Source: an uncultured Bacilli bacterium
GTDB lineage: Bacteria; Bacillota_I; Bacilli_A; RF39; UBA660
Reading direction: 5' to 3'
Assembly: GCA_934167875.1 (NCBI GenBank)
Contig: CAKPMC010000012.1
Span: 1-29,008, forward strand
DNA length: 29,008 nucleotides
Part shown: positions 7,882-15,222 of the stretch, piece by piece
Layout: every line of letters starts with the position of its first letter
Numbering within the stretch: position 1 is the first letter of the stretch
Notes under the pieces: model-generated
Seen by the model: the letters and a program-made list of their open reading frames with translations, nothing else
What the model was told of the DNA's origin: nothing
Database searches by the model: none
Program-made: the position numbers and the translations under genes

Positions 7882-9675
7882 TTACTTCAAGGATTTGTAT
7901 TGATTAATTATATCTTGGAACATATCGATAGCTTTATTAATAACATCTTCGTCTTCCATATCTACTCCTGCTACCTTTAATTCATCTATTGGATCCATGG
8001 AATCACCAGTAGATAGGAATTTTAAATAATCACTAACAGCATTTTCTTCATTATTTCTGATTCTATTTACAATATAGCATGCTGCTGATAACCCAGTTGC
8101 ATATTGATATACATAAAAATCATAATAGAAATGAGGAATTCTTTCCCATTCATATTTAATTTCTTCATTAATAATGACATCATTTCCAAAATATTCTTTA
8201 TTTAATTCATAATATTTATTGCATAATATTTCATTTGTTATAACGTTGCCTTTTTCATATTCACTAAAGATAAAATCTTCAAATTCACTAAACATTGTTT
8301 GACGATAAATAGTACTCTTAAATAAATCCATCATCTCGCTAAGTATAGCTTTCTTTTCCTCTTTACTATTAGCATGTTCTAACATATAGTAGTTTAATAA
8401 CATTTCATTAACAGTAGATGCTACCTCAGCTACAAATATTTTATATCCACTATATAAATAAGAATTGTTTTTATTAGAATAATAGCTATGCATAGAATGT
8501 CCTAGTTCATGAATTAATGTTGATACATCATTATATTTACCTTGAAAATTAAGAAGTATATAAGGAACAGTATCATAACTACCTGATGAATAAGCTCCAC
8601 CTCTTTTAGCTTTGTTAGGGTAAATATCTATCCAACGGTTATCAAATGCTTTTCTAATATTATCTTGATAGTCTTTGCCAAATACTTTAACTACATCTAA
8701 TACTATATTTTTAGCTTCTTCATAAGAATAATTTTTATTTATACCTTTTTCTAGATTAACATAAGCATCATATAAACAAAAATCATCAAGTTTTAAAACT
8801 TCTTTTTTTAATTTAAAGTAATCATAAACAACATTCATTCTATCATGAACTACTTTGATCAAGTTATCATATACCTTAGTATTTACACGATTCGAAAATA
8901 AACTTGCTTCTTTACTACTTTTAAAGCCTCTTAATTTTGATGAATTAGAAAGTACCATTACGTGTCCTTGAAGCGTTTCTGCCAACGTTTCTTTATATTT
9001 ACTGTATGAACTGTATAATGCTTCAAATGTATCTTTTCTAACTCGTCTATCGTTACTTCTTAAATAAATCATACAATTTTCGTTATTAAGTTTAACTTCA
9101 TTCCCATTTTCATCTTTTATTGATTTAAACTGTAATTCAGAATTTCTAATAATACCAGCAATTTTTTCTGGCTCGCCAGCTATTAATTGCATTGAAGATA
9201 TTATATTTTCTTCTTTGTCTGATAAAACATGGGGCTTATTTCTAAATATTCTTTTTAGTAATAGTTCATAATCTTTCAATTTATCTTCTTCGCTGATATA
9301 TTTTTCTATTAAAGAATAATCACCATTTAATATTTCAGGTACTATAAATGATCCATTTTGGCTGTATTCAGCATATAATTTATCAAAATTACCTACTAAT
9401 TCTTGACTATTAGTATTTGATAAATCTTCATCATATTTGCGATAAGCATAATTAGCCATTTTGCTTATAATTCTCTCTGTTTTTTGATCTAATTCTAATA
9501 ATTCTAATAAGGATTTACTACTATCTAAGATGTGATTTTTATAACTACTAATATTATTCATTAGACTCTTAACAGTATTATAGTCTTGTTGGTAGTCATT
9601 GATACTTGGATATATCTTTTCAAGATCCCAAGTATTTTCTTTTTTTTGCTCACTACGTAATATTTCTTTTTCCAT
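7882..9675 (-). CDS. pepF: Oligoendopeptidase F (M3 family metallopeptidase)
   Basis: A 597-residue cytosolic zinc peptidase that cuts short peptides, of normal PepF length. The zinc motif HELGH is at 389-393 with catalytic Glu390, and the third ligand is Glu417 in KIFVAEVASTVNE. The C-terminal ERIPHFYYDFYVYQYATG segment holds the conserved substrate-binding His/Tyr residues of the family. The N-terminus ENTWDLEKIYPS is typical of PepF. The gene lies between dnaK and dnaJ, an unusual place; a terminator-like hairpin separates it from dnaK and its stop is 12 bp from dnaJ. Its Shine-Dalgarno is AAGGAG. Placement in the heat-shock operon suggests peptide turnover coupled to chaperone activity, but that is inference. 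Confidence 0.95.
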   Translation of the reverse strand: MEKEILRSEQKKENTWDLEKIYPSINDYQQDYNTVKSLMNNISSYKNHILDSSKSLLELLELDQKTERIISKMANYAYRKYDEDLSNTNSQELVGNFDKLYAEYSQNGSFIVPEILNGDYSLIEKYISEEDKLKDYELLLKRIFRNKPHVLSDKEENIISSMQLIAGEPEKIAGIIRNSELQFKSIKDENGNEVKLNNENCMIYLRSNDRRVRKDTFEALYSSYSKYKETLAETLQGHVMVLSNSSKLRGFKSSKEASLFSNRVNTKVYDNLIKVVHDRMNVVYDYFKLKKEVLKLDDFCLYDAYVNLEKGINKNYSYEEAKNIVLDVVKVFGKDYQDNIRKAFDNRWIDIYPNKAKRGGAYSSGSYDTVPYILLNFQGKYNDVSTLIHELGHSMHSYYSNKNNSYLYSGYKIFVAEVASTVNEMLLNYYMLEHANSKEEKKAILSEMMDLFKSTIYRQTMFSEFEDFIFSEYEKGNVITNEILCNKYYELNKEYFGNDVIINEEIKYEWERIPHFYYDFYVYQYATGLSAACYIVNRIRNNEENAVSDYLKFLSTGDSMDPIDELKVAGVDMEDEDVINKAIDMFQDIINQYKSLK

Positions 9676-9698
9676 TTTTTCTCCTTATTTATATAGAC

Positions 9699-9735
9699 AA
9701 AAACTTAAGTCCTAGCTTGAATGCTAGAACTTAAA
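9699..9735 (-). terminator. Terminator or attenuating hairpin after dnaK
   Basis: In minus-strand RNA TTAAGTTCTAGC and GCTAGGACTTAA form a 12-bp stem (one G-U) with a 6-nt loop, followed by five U. It lies 18 bp after the dnaK stop and 24 bp before pepF. No strong promoter follows, so it probably lets some transcripts through to pepF-dnaJ. Confidence 0.75.
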
Positions 9736-9751
9736 TCTTTAATTTATTTAA

Positions 9752-11578
9752 TTATTTTTCTTCATATTCTGCTTCATGAACATCACTATCGTTATTATTT
9801 GATGATGTGTCATTAGCTTCTTCAGTATTTGCTGATTGTTGTTGTTTTGCAGCTTCTTCATAAACTCTAGTAGCTAAAGCCATAGCTTTTTCTTGAAGTT
9901 TATCTTTTGAAGATTTAATTTCATCGATATCATTTTTATCGATTGCTTCTCTAACTTCTTTGATTAAGCTTTCGATTTCTTCTTTTTCTTTAGATTCTAC
10001 TTTATCGCCTAAATCTTTTAATGATTTTTCAGTTTGGAATACTAATTGTTCTGCTTCATTTTTAGTATCAGCTTCTTCTTTACGTTTTTCATCTTCAGCT
10101 TTATGTTCTTCAGCTTCTTTTCTCATTCTTTCAATTTCTTCATCACTTAAGTTAGTACTTGAAGTAATAGTAATTGATTGTTCTTTGTTAGTTCCAAGGT
10201 CTTTTGCTGTAACATTAACGATACCATTAGCATCGATATCGAATTTAACTTCGATTTGTGGTATTCCACGAGGAGCAGCAGGAATTCCTGTTAATTGGAA
10301 GTGTCCTAATGTCTTGTTATCATTTGCCATACTTCTTTCACCTTGAAGTACATGAATATCTACTGCTGGTTGATTATCAGCTGCAGTTGAGAATACTTGA
10401 GATTTAGAAGTTGGGATTGTTGTATTTCTTGGAATTAATACTGTCATAACGCCACCTAATGTTTCAATACCAAGTGATAATGGTGTAACATCAAGTAAAA
10501 CGATATCATTAACTTCACCAGTTAATACACCACCTTGAATAGCAGCACCCATAGCAACAGCTTCATCTGGGTTAACTTCATGAGATGGTTTTTGTCCTAA
10601 TTCTTTTTCAACTAATTCTTGAACACATGGAATACGAGTAGATCCACCTACTAAGATAACTTTATCGATATCTTTCTTATCAAGTTTAGCATCTTTTAAA
10701 GCTTTTCTAACTGGTTCTAGAGTAGATTGTACTAAATCATGAATTAATTCTTCAAATTTAGCACGAGTGATTGTCATATCAATATGAAGTGGTCCATCTT
10801 CTCCTTGTGAAATAAATGGTGCAGAAATTTGAGTAGAAGTCATTCCAGATAAGTCTTTCTTTGCTTTTTCTGATACTTCTTTTAATCTTTGCATTGCTAA
10901 TTTATCTTTTGTTAAATCAATTCCATTTTCTTTCTTGAATTCACTAACGATATAATCCATTAAGCATTTATCAAAGTCATCTCCACCAAGTTTATTATTA
11001 CCAGCTGTAGATTTAACTTCAAATATACCATCACCAAGTTCAAGAATTGATACATCGAAAGTACCTCCACCTAAGTCATATACTAAGATAGTTTGATTCT
11101 TATCTTGTTTATCTAGACCAAATGCAAGAGCTGCTGCAGTTGGTTCATTAATGATTCTTTCAACATCTAAGCCAGCAATCTTACCAGCGTTTTTAGTAGC
11201 TTGACGTTGACTATCGTTAAAGTAAGCAGGAACTGTAATAACAGCTTTTGTTACTTTTTCTCCTAAATATTTTTCTGCATAATCTTTCATATAAGAAAGA
11301 ATCATAGCAGATACTTCTTCTGGAGTGTATTTCTTACCATCAAGTTCTACTTTTTCACTTGTACCCATTAATCTTTTAATAGATGAAACAGTATCTTTAT
11401 TAGTTAATGCTTGACGTTTAGCAGCATCACCTACTATTCTTTCACCTTTTTTTACTGATACTACAGATGGAGTTGTACGATTTCCTTCTGGATTTGGAAT
11501 AACAGTAGCAGCTCCTCCCTCTAATACAGCTACACAACTATTTGTTGTACCTAAGTCTATACCTATAATTTTACTCAT
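9752..11578 (-). CDS. dnaK: Chaperone DnaK (Hsp70)
   Basis: A 608-residue ATP-dependent chaperone in the cytosol, working with DnaJ and GrpE. The nucleotide-binding domain (about 1-360) begins IIGIDLGTTNSCVAV and contains VPAYFNDSQRQATKNAG, NEPTAAALAFG, the phosphate loop DLGGGTFDVSILE and VILVGGSTRIP. The linker NDIVLLDVTPLSLG leads to the substrate-binding domain, then a Lys/Glu-rich helical lid and an Asn/Ser/Asp-rich tail ending EAEYEEK. Length and order are normal for Firmicutes. The start is 2 bp after the grpE stop, with AAGGAA as Shine-Dalgarno inside grpE. Controlled by the HrcA/CIRCE promoter before hrcA. Confidence 0.98.
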   Translation of the reverse strand: MSKIIGIDLGTTNSCVAVLEGGAATVIPNPEGNRTTPSVVSVKKGERIVGDAAKRQALTNKDTVSSIKRLMGTSEKVELDGKKYTPEEVSAMILSYMKDYAEKYLGEKVTKAVITVPAYFNDSQRQATKNAGKIAGLDVERIINEPTAAALAFGLDKQDKNQTILVYDLGGGTFDVSILELGDGIFEVKSTAGNNKLGGDDFDKCLMDYIVSEFKKENGIDLTKDKLAMQRLKEVSEKAKKDLSGMTSTQISAPFISQGEDGPLHIDMTITRAKFEELIHDLVQSTLEPVRKALKDAKLDKKDIDKVILVGGSTRIPCVQELVEKELGQKPSHEVNPDEAVAMGAAIQGGVLTGEVNDIVLLDVTPLSLGIETLGGVMTVLIPRNTTIPTSKSQVFSTAADNQPAVDIHVLQGERSMANDNKTLGHFQLTGIPAAPRGIPQIEVKFDIDANGIVNVTAKDLGTNKEQSITITSSTNLSDEEIERMRKEAEEHKAEDEKRKEEADTKNEAEQLVFQTEKSLKDLGDKVESKEKEEIESLIKEVREAIDKNDIDEIKSSKDKLQEKAMALATRVYEEAAKQQQSANTEEANDTSSNNNDSDVHEAEYEEK

Positions 11579-11580
11579 AA

Positions 11581-12201
11581 TTAATCATTTCCTTTCTCAT
11601 TTTTGTTTTCTTCAGTTTGGTTAACTTTAACAACAGCATGTTTTAATATTCTGTCTTTATATTTATAACCTTTCATTAGTACTTCTAGTACCATTTCATT
11701 AGGTTTTGTAGGATCGTTTCCTACCATCATAGCTTCCATATAATCTTCATCAAATGGATAACCTAATGCCTCAATTTCAACTACACCATATTTTTTTAAG
11801 ATGTCTTTGAATTGATTACTTACCATTTTAATACCATCTTGAATCTTTTTACTTTCTTCACTTTCTGCTTTTACACTAGCAGCACGATCCAAATTTTCAA
11901 TCATGTTTACCATATCTAACAGTAAATCTTGATTAGCATATTTTAACATATTGGCTATTTCTTCATCTTTTCTTTTACGATAGTTAATGCTATCTGCTTG
12001 TGCATACATAAGTTTAGTTTGAAGATCCATGATAGTTTTCTTAGCTTCTTCTAGCTCATGATTTTCTTTATGTTTATGTTTTTTATCATGATGTTCTTCA
12101 TGCTGACAATGACATTCATGTTTTTCATCTTTTTGACATTCACACTCATCATTGCAAGAACAAGCTTCATCTTTCTTTATTTCTTTTTCTTCTGTATTCA
12201 T
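11581..12201 (-). CDS. grpE: GrpE with Cys/His-rich N-terminal extension
   Basis: A 206-residue nucleotide-exchange factor for DnaK. The core (about 48-195) has the long dimer helix (HELEEAKKTIMDLQTKLMYA, then DSINYRKRKDEEI) and the C-terminal beta domain with GYPFDEDYMEAMMVG, VLEVLMKGYKYKDRILKHAVVKV. The first 48 residues are unusual: six Cys as three C-x-C pairs (14/16, 20/22, 30/32) and eight His (28, 31, 34, 37, 38, 42, 44, 48), set in acidic and Lys residues. GrpE N-termini are normally disordered and acidic and lack Cys. Metal or redox sensing is a possible role, not shown. The start has AAGGAGA upstream and lies 9 bp after hrcA. Confidence 0.96.
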   Translation of the reverse strand: MNTEEKEIKKDEACSCNDECECQKDEKHECHCQHEEHHDKKHKHKENHELEEAKKTIMDLQTKLMYAQADSINYRKRKDEEIANMLKYANQDLLLDMVNMIENLDRAASVKAESEESKKIQDGIKMVSNQFKDILKKYGVVEIEALGYPFDEDYMEAMMVGNDPTKPNEMVLEVLMKGYKYKDRILKHAVVKVNQTEENKNEKGND

Positions 12202-12210
12202 CTTATCTCC

Positions 12211-13197
12211 TTATTCCTCAATGTTAGATTTAATATATTCAAGTAAGGTTACTACTCTATCATAATCCATTCTTTTAGGACCAACTATAGCTATTGTTCC
12301 TTCTTGATCAGCAGTATGATATTTAGTTTTAATAACTGTTACTTCATCATCTAAATTGTTTTCTTTACCTATATAAACTTTGATATCATTATTTTCTTCT
12401 TCAATAGAATTAATAATTTGTTCTTCATTGTCTAACTTACCAAATATATCTTTAATTTTATCTACGCTATTAAATTCAGGCTGTTTTAATATATTATTTT
12501 TACCAACGACATTAACATTTTTACTTGAAAAGTCTTTGAATACTTGATAAAAAGTATTATAAACAATTTCGTGCTCTTTTACATATCTACCAATAATTGG
12601 TTTGATTTCAAACTCAAGTTTGCTACTAACTTCATCAATTGGTGTACCAACAATTAAGTCATTAATTAAATTAACTGTTTTTCTAATTTCTTCATGAGAA
12701 ACATTCTTTAAAGTTATTTTTTTATTTTCTACATGACCTTTGTCGGTAACAACAATTACTATCAAGTTCTCGTTATCTATTGGTACAACACTTATTTCTT
12801 TTAATTTATTATCATGTGAGGTACCACCTAATACAATTGATGTATAGTTAGTTATGTCAGCGATTAACTTGAGACTTTCACTTAAATAATCATTTAATTC
12901 AAGTTGTTGGTTATTAAAGATAATTTGAAGTTTTAACATATCTTCACCATTTAATTCTTTTGGTTTCATTAAATGGTCTACATAATAACGATATCCCTGT
13001 TCACTAGGAACTCTACCTGATGATGTATGTGTTTTCTCTAGGAGTCCTAATTCTTCTAATGATGCCATTTCATTTCTGATAGTAGCACTGGAACATTTTA
13101 ATTCCTTACATATTAAATTAGATCCAACTGGTCTTGCTGATTTAATATATTCAGTAATTATTAATTTTAAAATTTGATTTTGTCTATCTGTTAGCAT
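12211..13197 (-). CDS. hrcA: Heat-inducible transcription repressor HrcA
   Basis: A 328-residue repressor that binds CIRCE operators and is lost from DNA when GroEL is busy with unfolded protein. The N-terminal winged helix starts MLTDRQNQILKLIITEYIKSARPVGSNLI and continues with SATIRNEMASLEELGLLEKTHTSSGRVPSEQGYRYYVDHLM, classic for HrcA. The rest is the GAF-like dimerisation region, ending GTIAIVGPKRMDYDRVVTLLEYI. I chose ATG 13197, 5 bp after AGGAGGT; GTG 13200 would be only 2 bp from it. As first gene of the operon behind CIRCE it represses itself. groESL is not in this window. Confidence 0.97.
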   Translation of the reverse strand: MLTDRQNQILKLIITEYIKSARPVGSNLICKELKCSSATIRNEMASLEELGLLEKTHTSSGRVPSEQGYRYYVDHLMKPKELNGEDMLKLQIIFNNQQLELNDYLSESLKLIADITNYTSIVLGGTSHDNKLKEISVVPIDNENLIVIVVTDKGHVENKKITLKNVSHEEIRKTVNLINDLIVGTPIDEVSSKLEFEIKPIIGRYVKEHEIVYNTFYQVFKDFSSKNVNVVGKNNILKQPEFNSVDKIKDIFGKLDNEEQIINSIEEENNDIKVYIGKENNLDDEVTVIKTKYHTADQEGTIAIVGPKRMDYDRVVTLLEYIKSNIEE

Positions 13198-13210
13198 CAC
13201 TTACCTCCTA

Positions 13211-13237
13211 TTAGCACTACCATTTCCCAAGTGCTAA
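13211..13237. promoter_or_regulatory. CIRCE operator (HrcA binding site)
   Basis: TTAGCACTA, a 9-bp spacer, then AAGTGCTAA. Compared with the consensus TTAGCACTC-N9-GAGTGCTAA only the innermost pair differs. It lies just downstream of the -10 and covers the expected transcription start, 13 bp before hrcA. Confidence 0.95.
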
Positions 13238-13241
13238 TATA

Positions 13242-13270
13242 ATTATATTCTTATTATTAGCAAAAGTCAA
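13242..13270 (-). promoter_or_regulatory. Sigma-A promoter of the hrcA-grpE-dnaK operon
   Basis: Minus strand: TTGACT (13270-13265), a 17-bp spacer, TATAAT (13247-13242). This is the closest to consensus in the window. The -10 lies between two CIRCE-type elements and the -35 is inside the upstream one. Confidence 0.9.
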
Positions 13271-13283
13271 CAAAGAATGCTAA
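13257..13283. promoter_or_regulatory. Second, degenerate CIRCE-like element over the -35
   Basis: TTAGCAAAA, 9 bp, GAATGCTAA has exactly the 9-9-9 CIRCE layout. One half differs from consensus by one base, the other by three. It spans the -35 hexamer. HrcA binding here is inference. Confidence 0.55.
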
Positions 13284-13304
13284 CTTTTTTAATTTTTTTT
13301 CAAA

Positions 13305-13331
13305 AGAAAAAAGCCTCATATAATAGGCTTT
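13305..13331 (-). terminator. Terminator after the tandem unknown genes
   Basis: Minus-strand RNA: AAAGCCT and AGGCTTT form a 7-bp stem around an 8-nt loop, followed by a T run. It is just upstream of the heat-shock promoter and ends the ylbF to duplicated-gene transcript. Confidence 0.85.
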
Positions 13332-13335
13332 CTTA

Positions 13336-13932
13336 TTATAAAAAATTTTTTATTAATGGCATCAGTTTTAGTCTTTTATTATTGAAAATATCAGTTTCAT
13401 ACCTTAAACGATTCATATGTCTATCTGATTCTTTATTAGCAACTTGCCAACTCCTTGTAAAAATGTTGTCACCTAGTAAATTAGAAAAGTGATCCATTAC
13501 CATTAAAGTATTTTCATCAAATCTATTTCTTATTTCTTCTATTTGTGCTTTAGTAAACTGTATTTCTATATAACTATGTTCTAATATTAAATTACTATTT
13601 AGTTTTTCTTCTTTTAGTACTTTGGCAATGATTATACTAAGTTTTTGTTCCCAATCACTTTGACATTCATAATATGAATATATATCAATTAATTCAGCAA
13701 ACTTAATGCCCCAACCATTTTCTTCATACATGATTTTTTCAATAATTTCACAGTAATTAAGCGGCAGGCAAGCTACCATTAGTTTCTGATTATCAATGCA
13801 GTGTATTGTTTCAGATTTTCTGGCTAAATCAGCAAGTAAAAGTAATACAAAATTTTTCATATCCATAGTTGGTTCTATGCCAATAATGTATCTTTGCTCT
13901 TTAATTATATCTTGTTTTATGCAAAAATTCAT
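13336..13932 (-). CDS. Unknown protein, distal copy of a tandem duplication
   Basis: A 198-residue protein I do not recognise. There is no signal peptide or clear membrane span; it appears soluble and mostly helical. By eye it is about 55-60% identical to the neighbouring copy at 14042-14668. The best conserved part is LPLNYCEIIEKIMYEENG followed by WGIKFAELIDIYSYYE and QSDWE (about 57-94); an IGIEPTMD motif lies near 17-24 and MDHFSNLLG near 145-153. The C-terminal 40 residues differ from the sister copy. Its Shine-Dalgarno AAAGGAGAA comes from a duplicated piece of the phosphatase gene. It is last in the operon, directly before a terminator. That both copies stay open argues that both are functional. 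Confidence 0.8.
   Translation of the reverse strand: MNFCIKQDIIKEQRYIIGIEPTMDMKNFVLLLLADLARKSETIHCIDNQKLMVACLPLNYCEIIEKIMYEENGWGIKFAELIDIYSYYECQSDWEQKLSIIIAKVLKEEKLNSNLILEHSYIEIQFTKAQIEEIRNRFDENTLMVMDHFSNLLGDNIFTRSWQVANKESDRHMNRLRYETDIFNNKRLKLMPLIKNFL
13673..13745. repeat. 73-bp perfect direct repeat, copy 1
   Basis: Identical base for base to 14415-14487 in the sister gene. It encodes the core from the end of the NYCE helix (IEKIMYEENG) to DIYSY. Flanking parts of the two genes are much more diverged, including at synonymous sites. Confidence 0.9.
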
Positions 13933-13934
13933 AG

Positions 13935-14004
13935 TTATTCTCCTTTAATTAGTTGATATTCTTTACAATAACAGTTTTCTATTTTAAAGTCAATTAAATT
14001 TTTA
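13935..14004 (-). pseudogene. Duplicated 3' end of the histidine-phosphatase gene
   Basis: These 70 bp match the last 70 bp of the phosphatase gene (14671-14740) at 67 positions. The reading frame, encoding NLIDFKIENCYCKEYQLIKGE and the TAA stop, is intact, and all three differences are synonymous. It has no start or upstream gene body, so it is a scar of the tandem duplication. It still supplies the Shine-Dalgarno site for the following gene copy. Similarity stops abruptly at 14004. Confidence 0.9.
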
Positions 14005-14041
14005 CAAATGCATTAAAAAAATTATAAAATAGAATTGCTTA

Positions 14042-14668
14042 TTAGTGTCGCTTTTCTATAGGTTTAAATTCTTTAATATACTTTTGGGGATTTTTTATCC
14101 CATTTTGTATATATTCATAATATAAATACTTGTTGGTATTATATAGATGACGATTTCTATTACGAGTCATTTCATTTGATTCTATACTCCATTGTCTTGT
14201 GTATACATAAGCACCTAACAAATTAGAAAAATGGTCCATTATATCTAATGTTTCTTCGTCAAATCTACTTTTTATTTCTTCTATTTGTGTTTTAGTAAAA
14301 TGTATATTTAGATAGGAGTATTCTAAATCCAAATCACTTTTTAACTTTTCATCTTGTAATATTTTACTAATTGCTGCTCCTAGTTCCATTTCCCAATCAC
14401 TTTGATTTTCATAGTATGAATATATATCAATTAATTCAGCAAACTTAATGCCCCAACCATTTTCTTCATACATGATTTTTTCAATAACTTCACAGTAATT
14501 AAGTGGCAAAGATGCTGTCATTGAATTTTGCTTATCTGAATAAAATATTTTTGATTTACTAGCCATATCAGCAAGTAAAAGTAATGCAAAATTGTTAATA
14601 TCCATAACTGGTTCTATACCAATGATGTGTTTTTGTTCAGCTATTATTCTTTCTTTTATGTAGTTCAT
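14042..14668 (-). CDS. Unknown protein, proximal copy of a tandem duplication
   Basis: A 208-residue protein of unknown function, paralogous to 13336-13932. It shares IGIEPVMD (about 16-23), the core block PLNYCEVIEKIMYEENG plus WGIKFAELIDIYSYYE and QSDWE, a helix FTKTQIEEIKSRFDEETL and MDHFSNLLGA. The C-terminus diverges into a Tyr/Asn-rich then basic tail ending KPIEKRH. It starts 2 bp after the phosphatase stop (TAACTATG), with its Shine-Dalgarno inside the phosphatase 3' end, so translation is probably coupled to it. This is probably the original location, since it adjoins the complete phosphatase gene. Confidence 0.82.
   Translation of the reverse strand: MNYIKERIIAEQKHIIGIEPVMDINNFALLLLADMASKSKIFYSDKQNSMTASLPLNYCEVIEKIMYEENGWGIKFAELIDIYSYYENQSDWEMELGAAISKILQDEKLKSDLDLEYSYLNIHFTKTQIEEIKSRFDEETLDIMDHFSNLLGAYVYTRQWSIESNEMTRNRNRHLYNTNKYLYYEYIQNGIKNPQKYIKEFKPIEKRH
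14415..14487. repeat. 73-bp perfect direct repeat, copy 2
   Basis: Partner of 13673-13745, spaced 742 bp away in the same orientation. The two gene starts are 736 bp apart, the difference coming from small indels. Confidence 0.9.
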
Positions 14669-14670
14669 AG

Positions 14671-15222
14671 TTATTCTCCTTTAATTAGTTGATACTCTTT
14701 ACAATAACAGTTTTCTATTTTGAAATCAATTAAATTTTTATTCAAATTACTATTCATTAAAATATGATGAAGACATCTAGTTATAGCTCCGTGTGATACT
14801 ATTAAAATAACAGCATCATCTTGATAGTTCTTTTTTAAATCTTCTACGAAGCTATTACATCTTTTAAAAATATCCTGGATAGGTTCAACATCCTCATCAT
14901 TTGAATTTAGATTATAATCCCAATATTTATTAACATCATATAATTTTCTATCTTTATTTTCTAAATTACCTAAATAACGTTCAATTAGTCTTTTATCTTC
15001 TTTTATTTCTACTCTATCACCAGCGATAACCATCGCAGTAGACCAAGCTCTAATTAAGGGTGAAGTGAAACATACATCAAACTTTATATCTTTTAATTTA
15101 TTTTTTAAATTAGTTGCTTGCATAACACCATTTTGATTTAACTGTAAATTTTGACTTTGACCTTGCATAATCTTATCTTTATTAGCATCGGTTTCACCAT
15201 GTCTTACTAAATATATTCTCAT
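14671..15222 (-). CDS. Histidine phosphatase family protein (phosphoglycerate mutase-like)
   Basis: A 183-residue protein of the histidine phosphatase superfamily, cytosolic. The phospho-acceptor motif is LVRHGETDAN (Arg7-His8-Gly9), a second conserved Arg is in FTSPLIRAWSTA, and the distal His is in LIVSHGAITRCL. It lacks features that separate cofactor-dependent phosphoglycerate mutase from general phosphatases, and at 183 residues it is shorter than true GpmA (about 230-250), so a small-molecule phosphatase such as the CobC/PhoE type is likelier. The start overlaps the rsmD stop by 4 bp (ATGA), so translation is coupled. Its last 70 bp were copied into the downstream gene spacer. Confidence 0.87.
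   Translation of the reverse strand: MRIYLVRHGETDANKDKIMQGQSQNLQLNQNGVMQATNLKNKLKDIKFDVCFTSPLIRAWSTAMVIAGDRVEIKEDKRLIERYLGNLENKDRKLYDVNKYWDYNLNSNDEDVEPIQDIFKRCNSFVEDLKKNYQDDAVILIVSHGAITRCLHHILMNSNLNKNLIDFKIENCYCKEYQLIKGE

Noticed and set aside
9676..9704. A promoter directly before pepF (TATATAAAT on the minus strand)
   Set aside because: No -35 at a proper distance other than the terminator arm; too weak to call.
9960..10346. Plus-strand open frame inside dnaK
   Set aside because: Antisense shadow of the DnaK substrate-binding domain; Ser/Leu-rich with no Shine-Dalgarno support.
12058..12246. Plus-strand open frame opposite the grpE N-terminus, Phe/Met-rich
   Set aside because: It is the mirror of the Lys/His/Glu-rich GrpE extension; the GrpE frame has the proper start and homology.
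13277..13492. Plus-strand open frame beside the heat-shock promoter
   Set aside because: It runs over the terminator and the antisense of the unknown gene, with no start signals.
15219..15222. TGA recoded to Trp as in Mycoplasma
   Set aside because: TGA closes rsmD in the usual ATGA overlap with the next gene, and Trp positions in conserved motifs use TGG.
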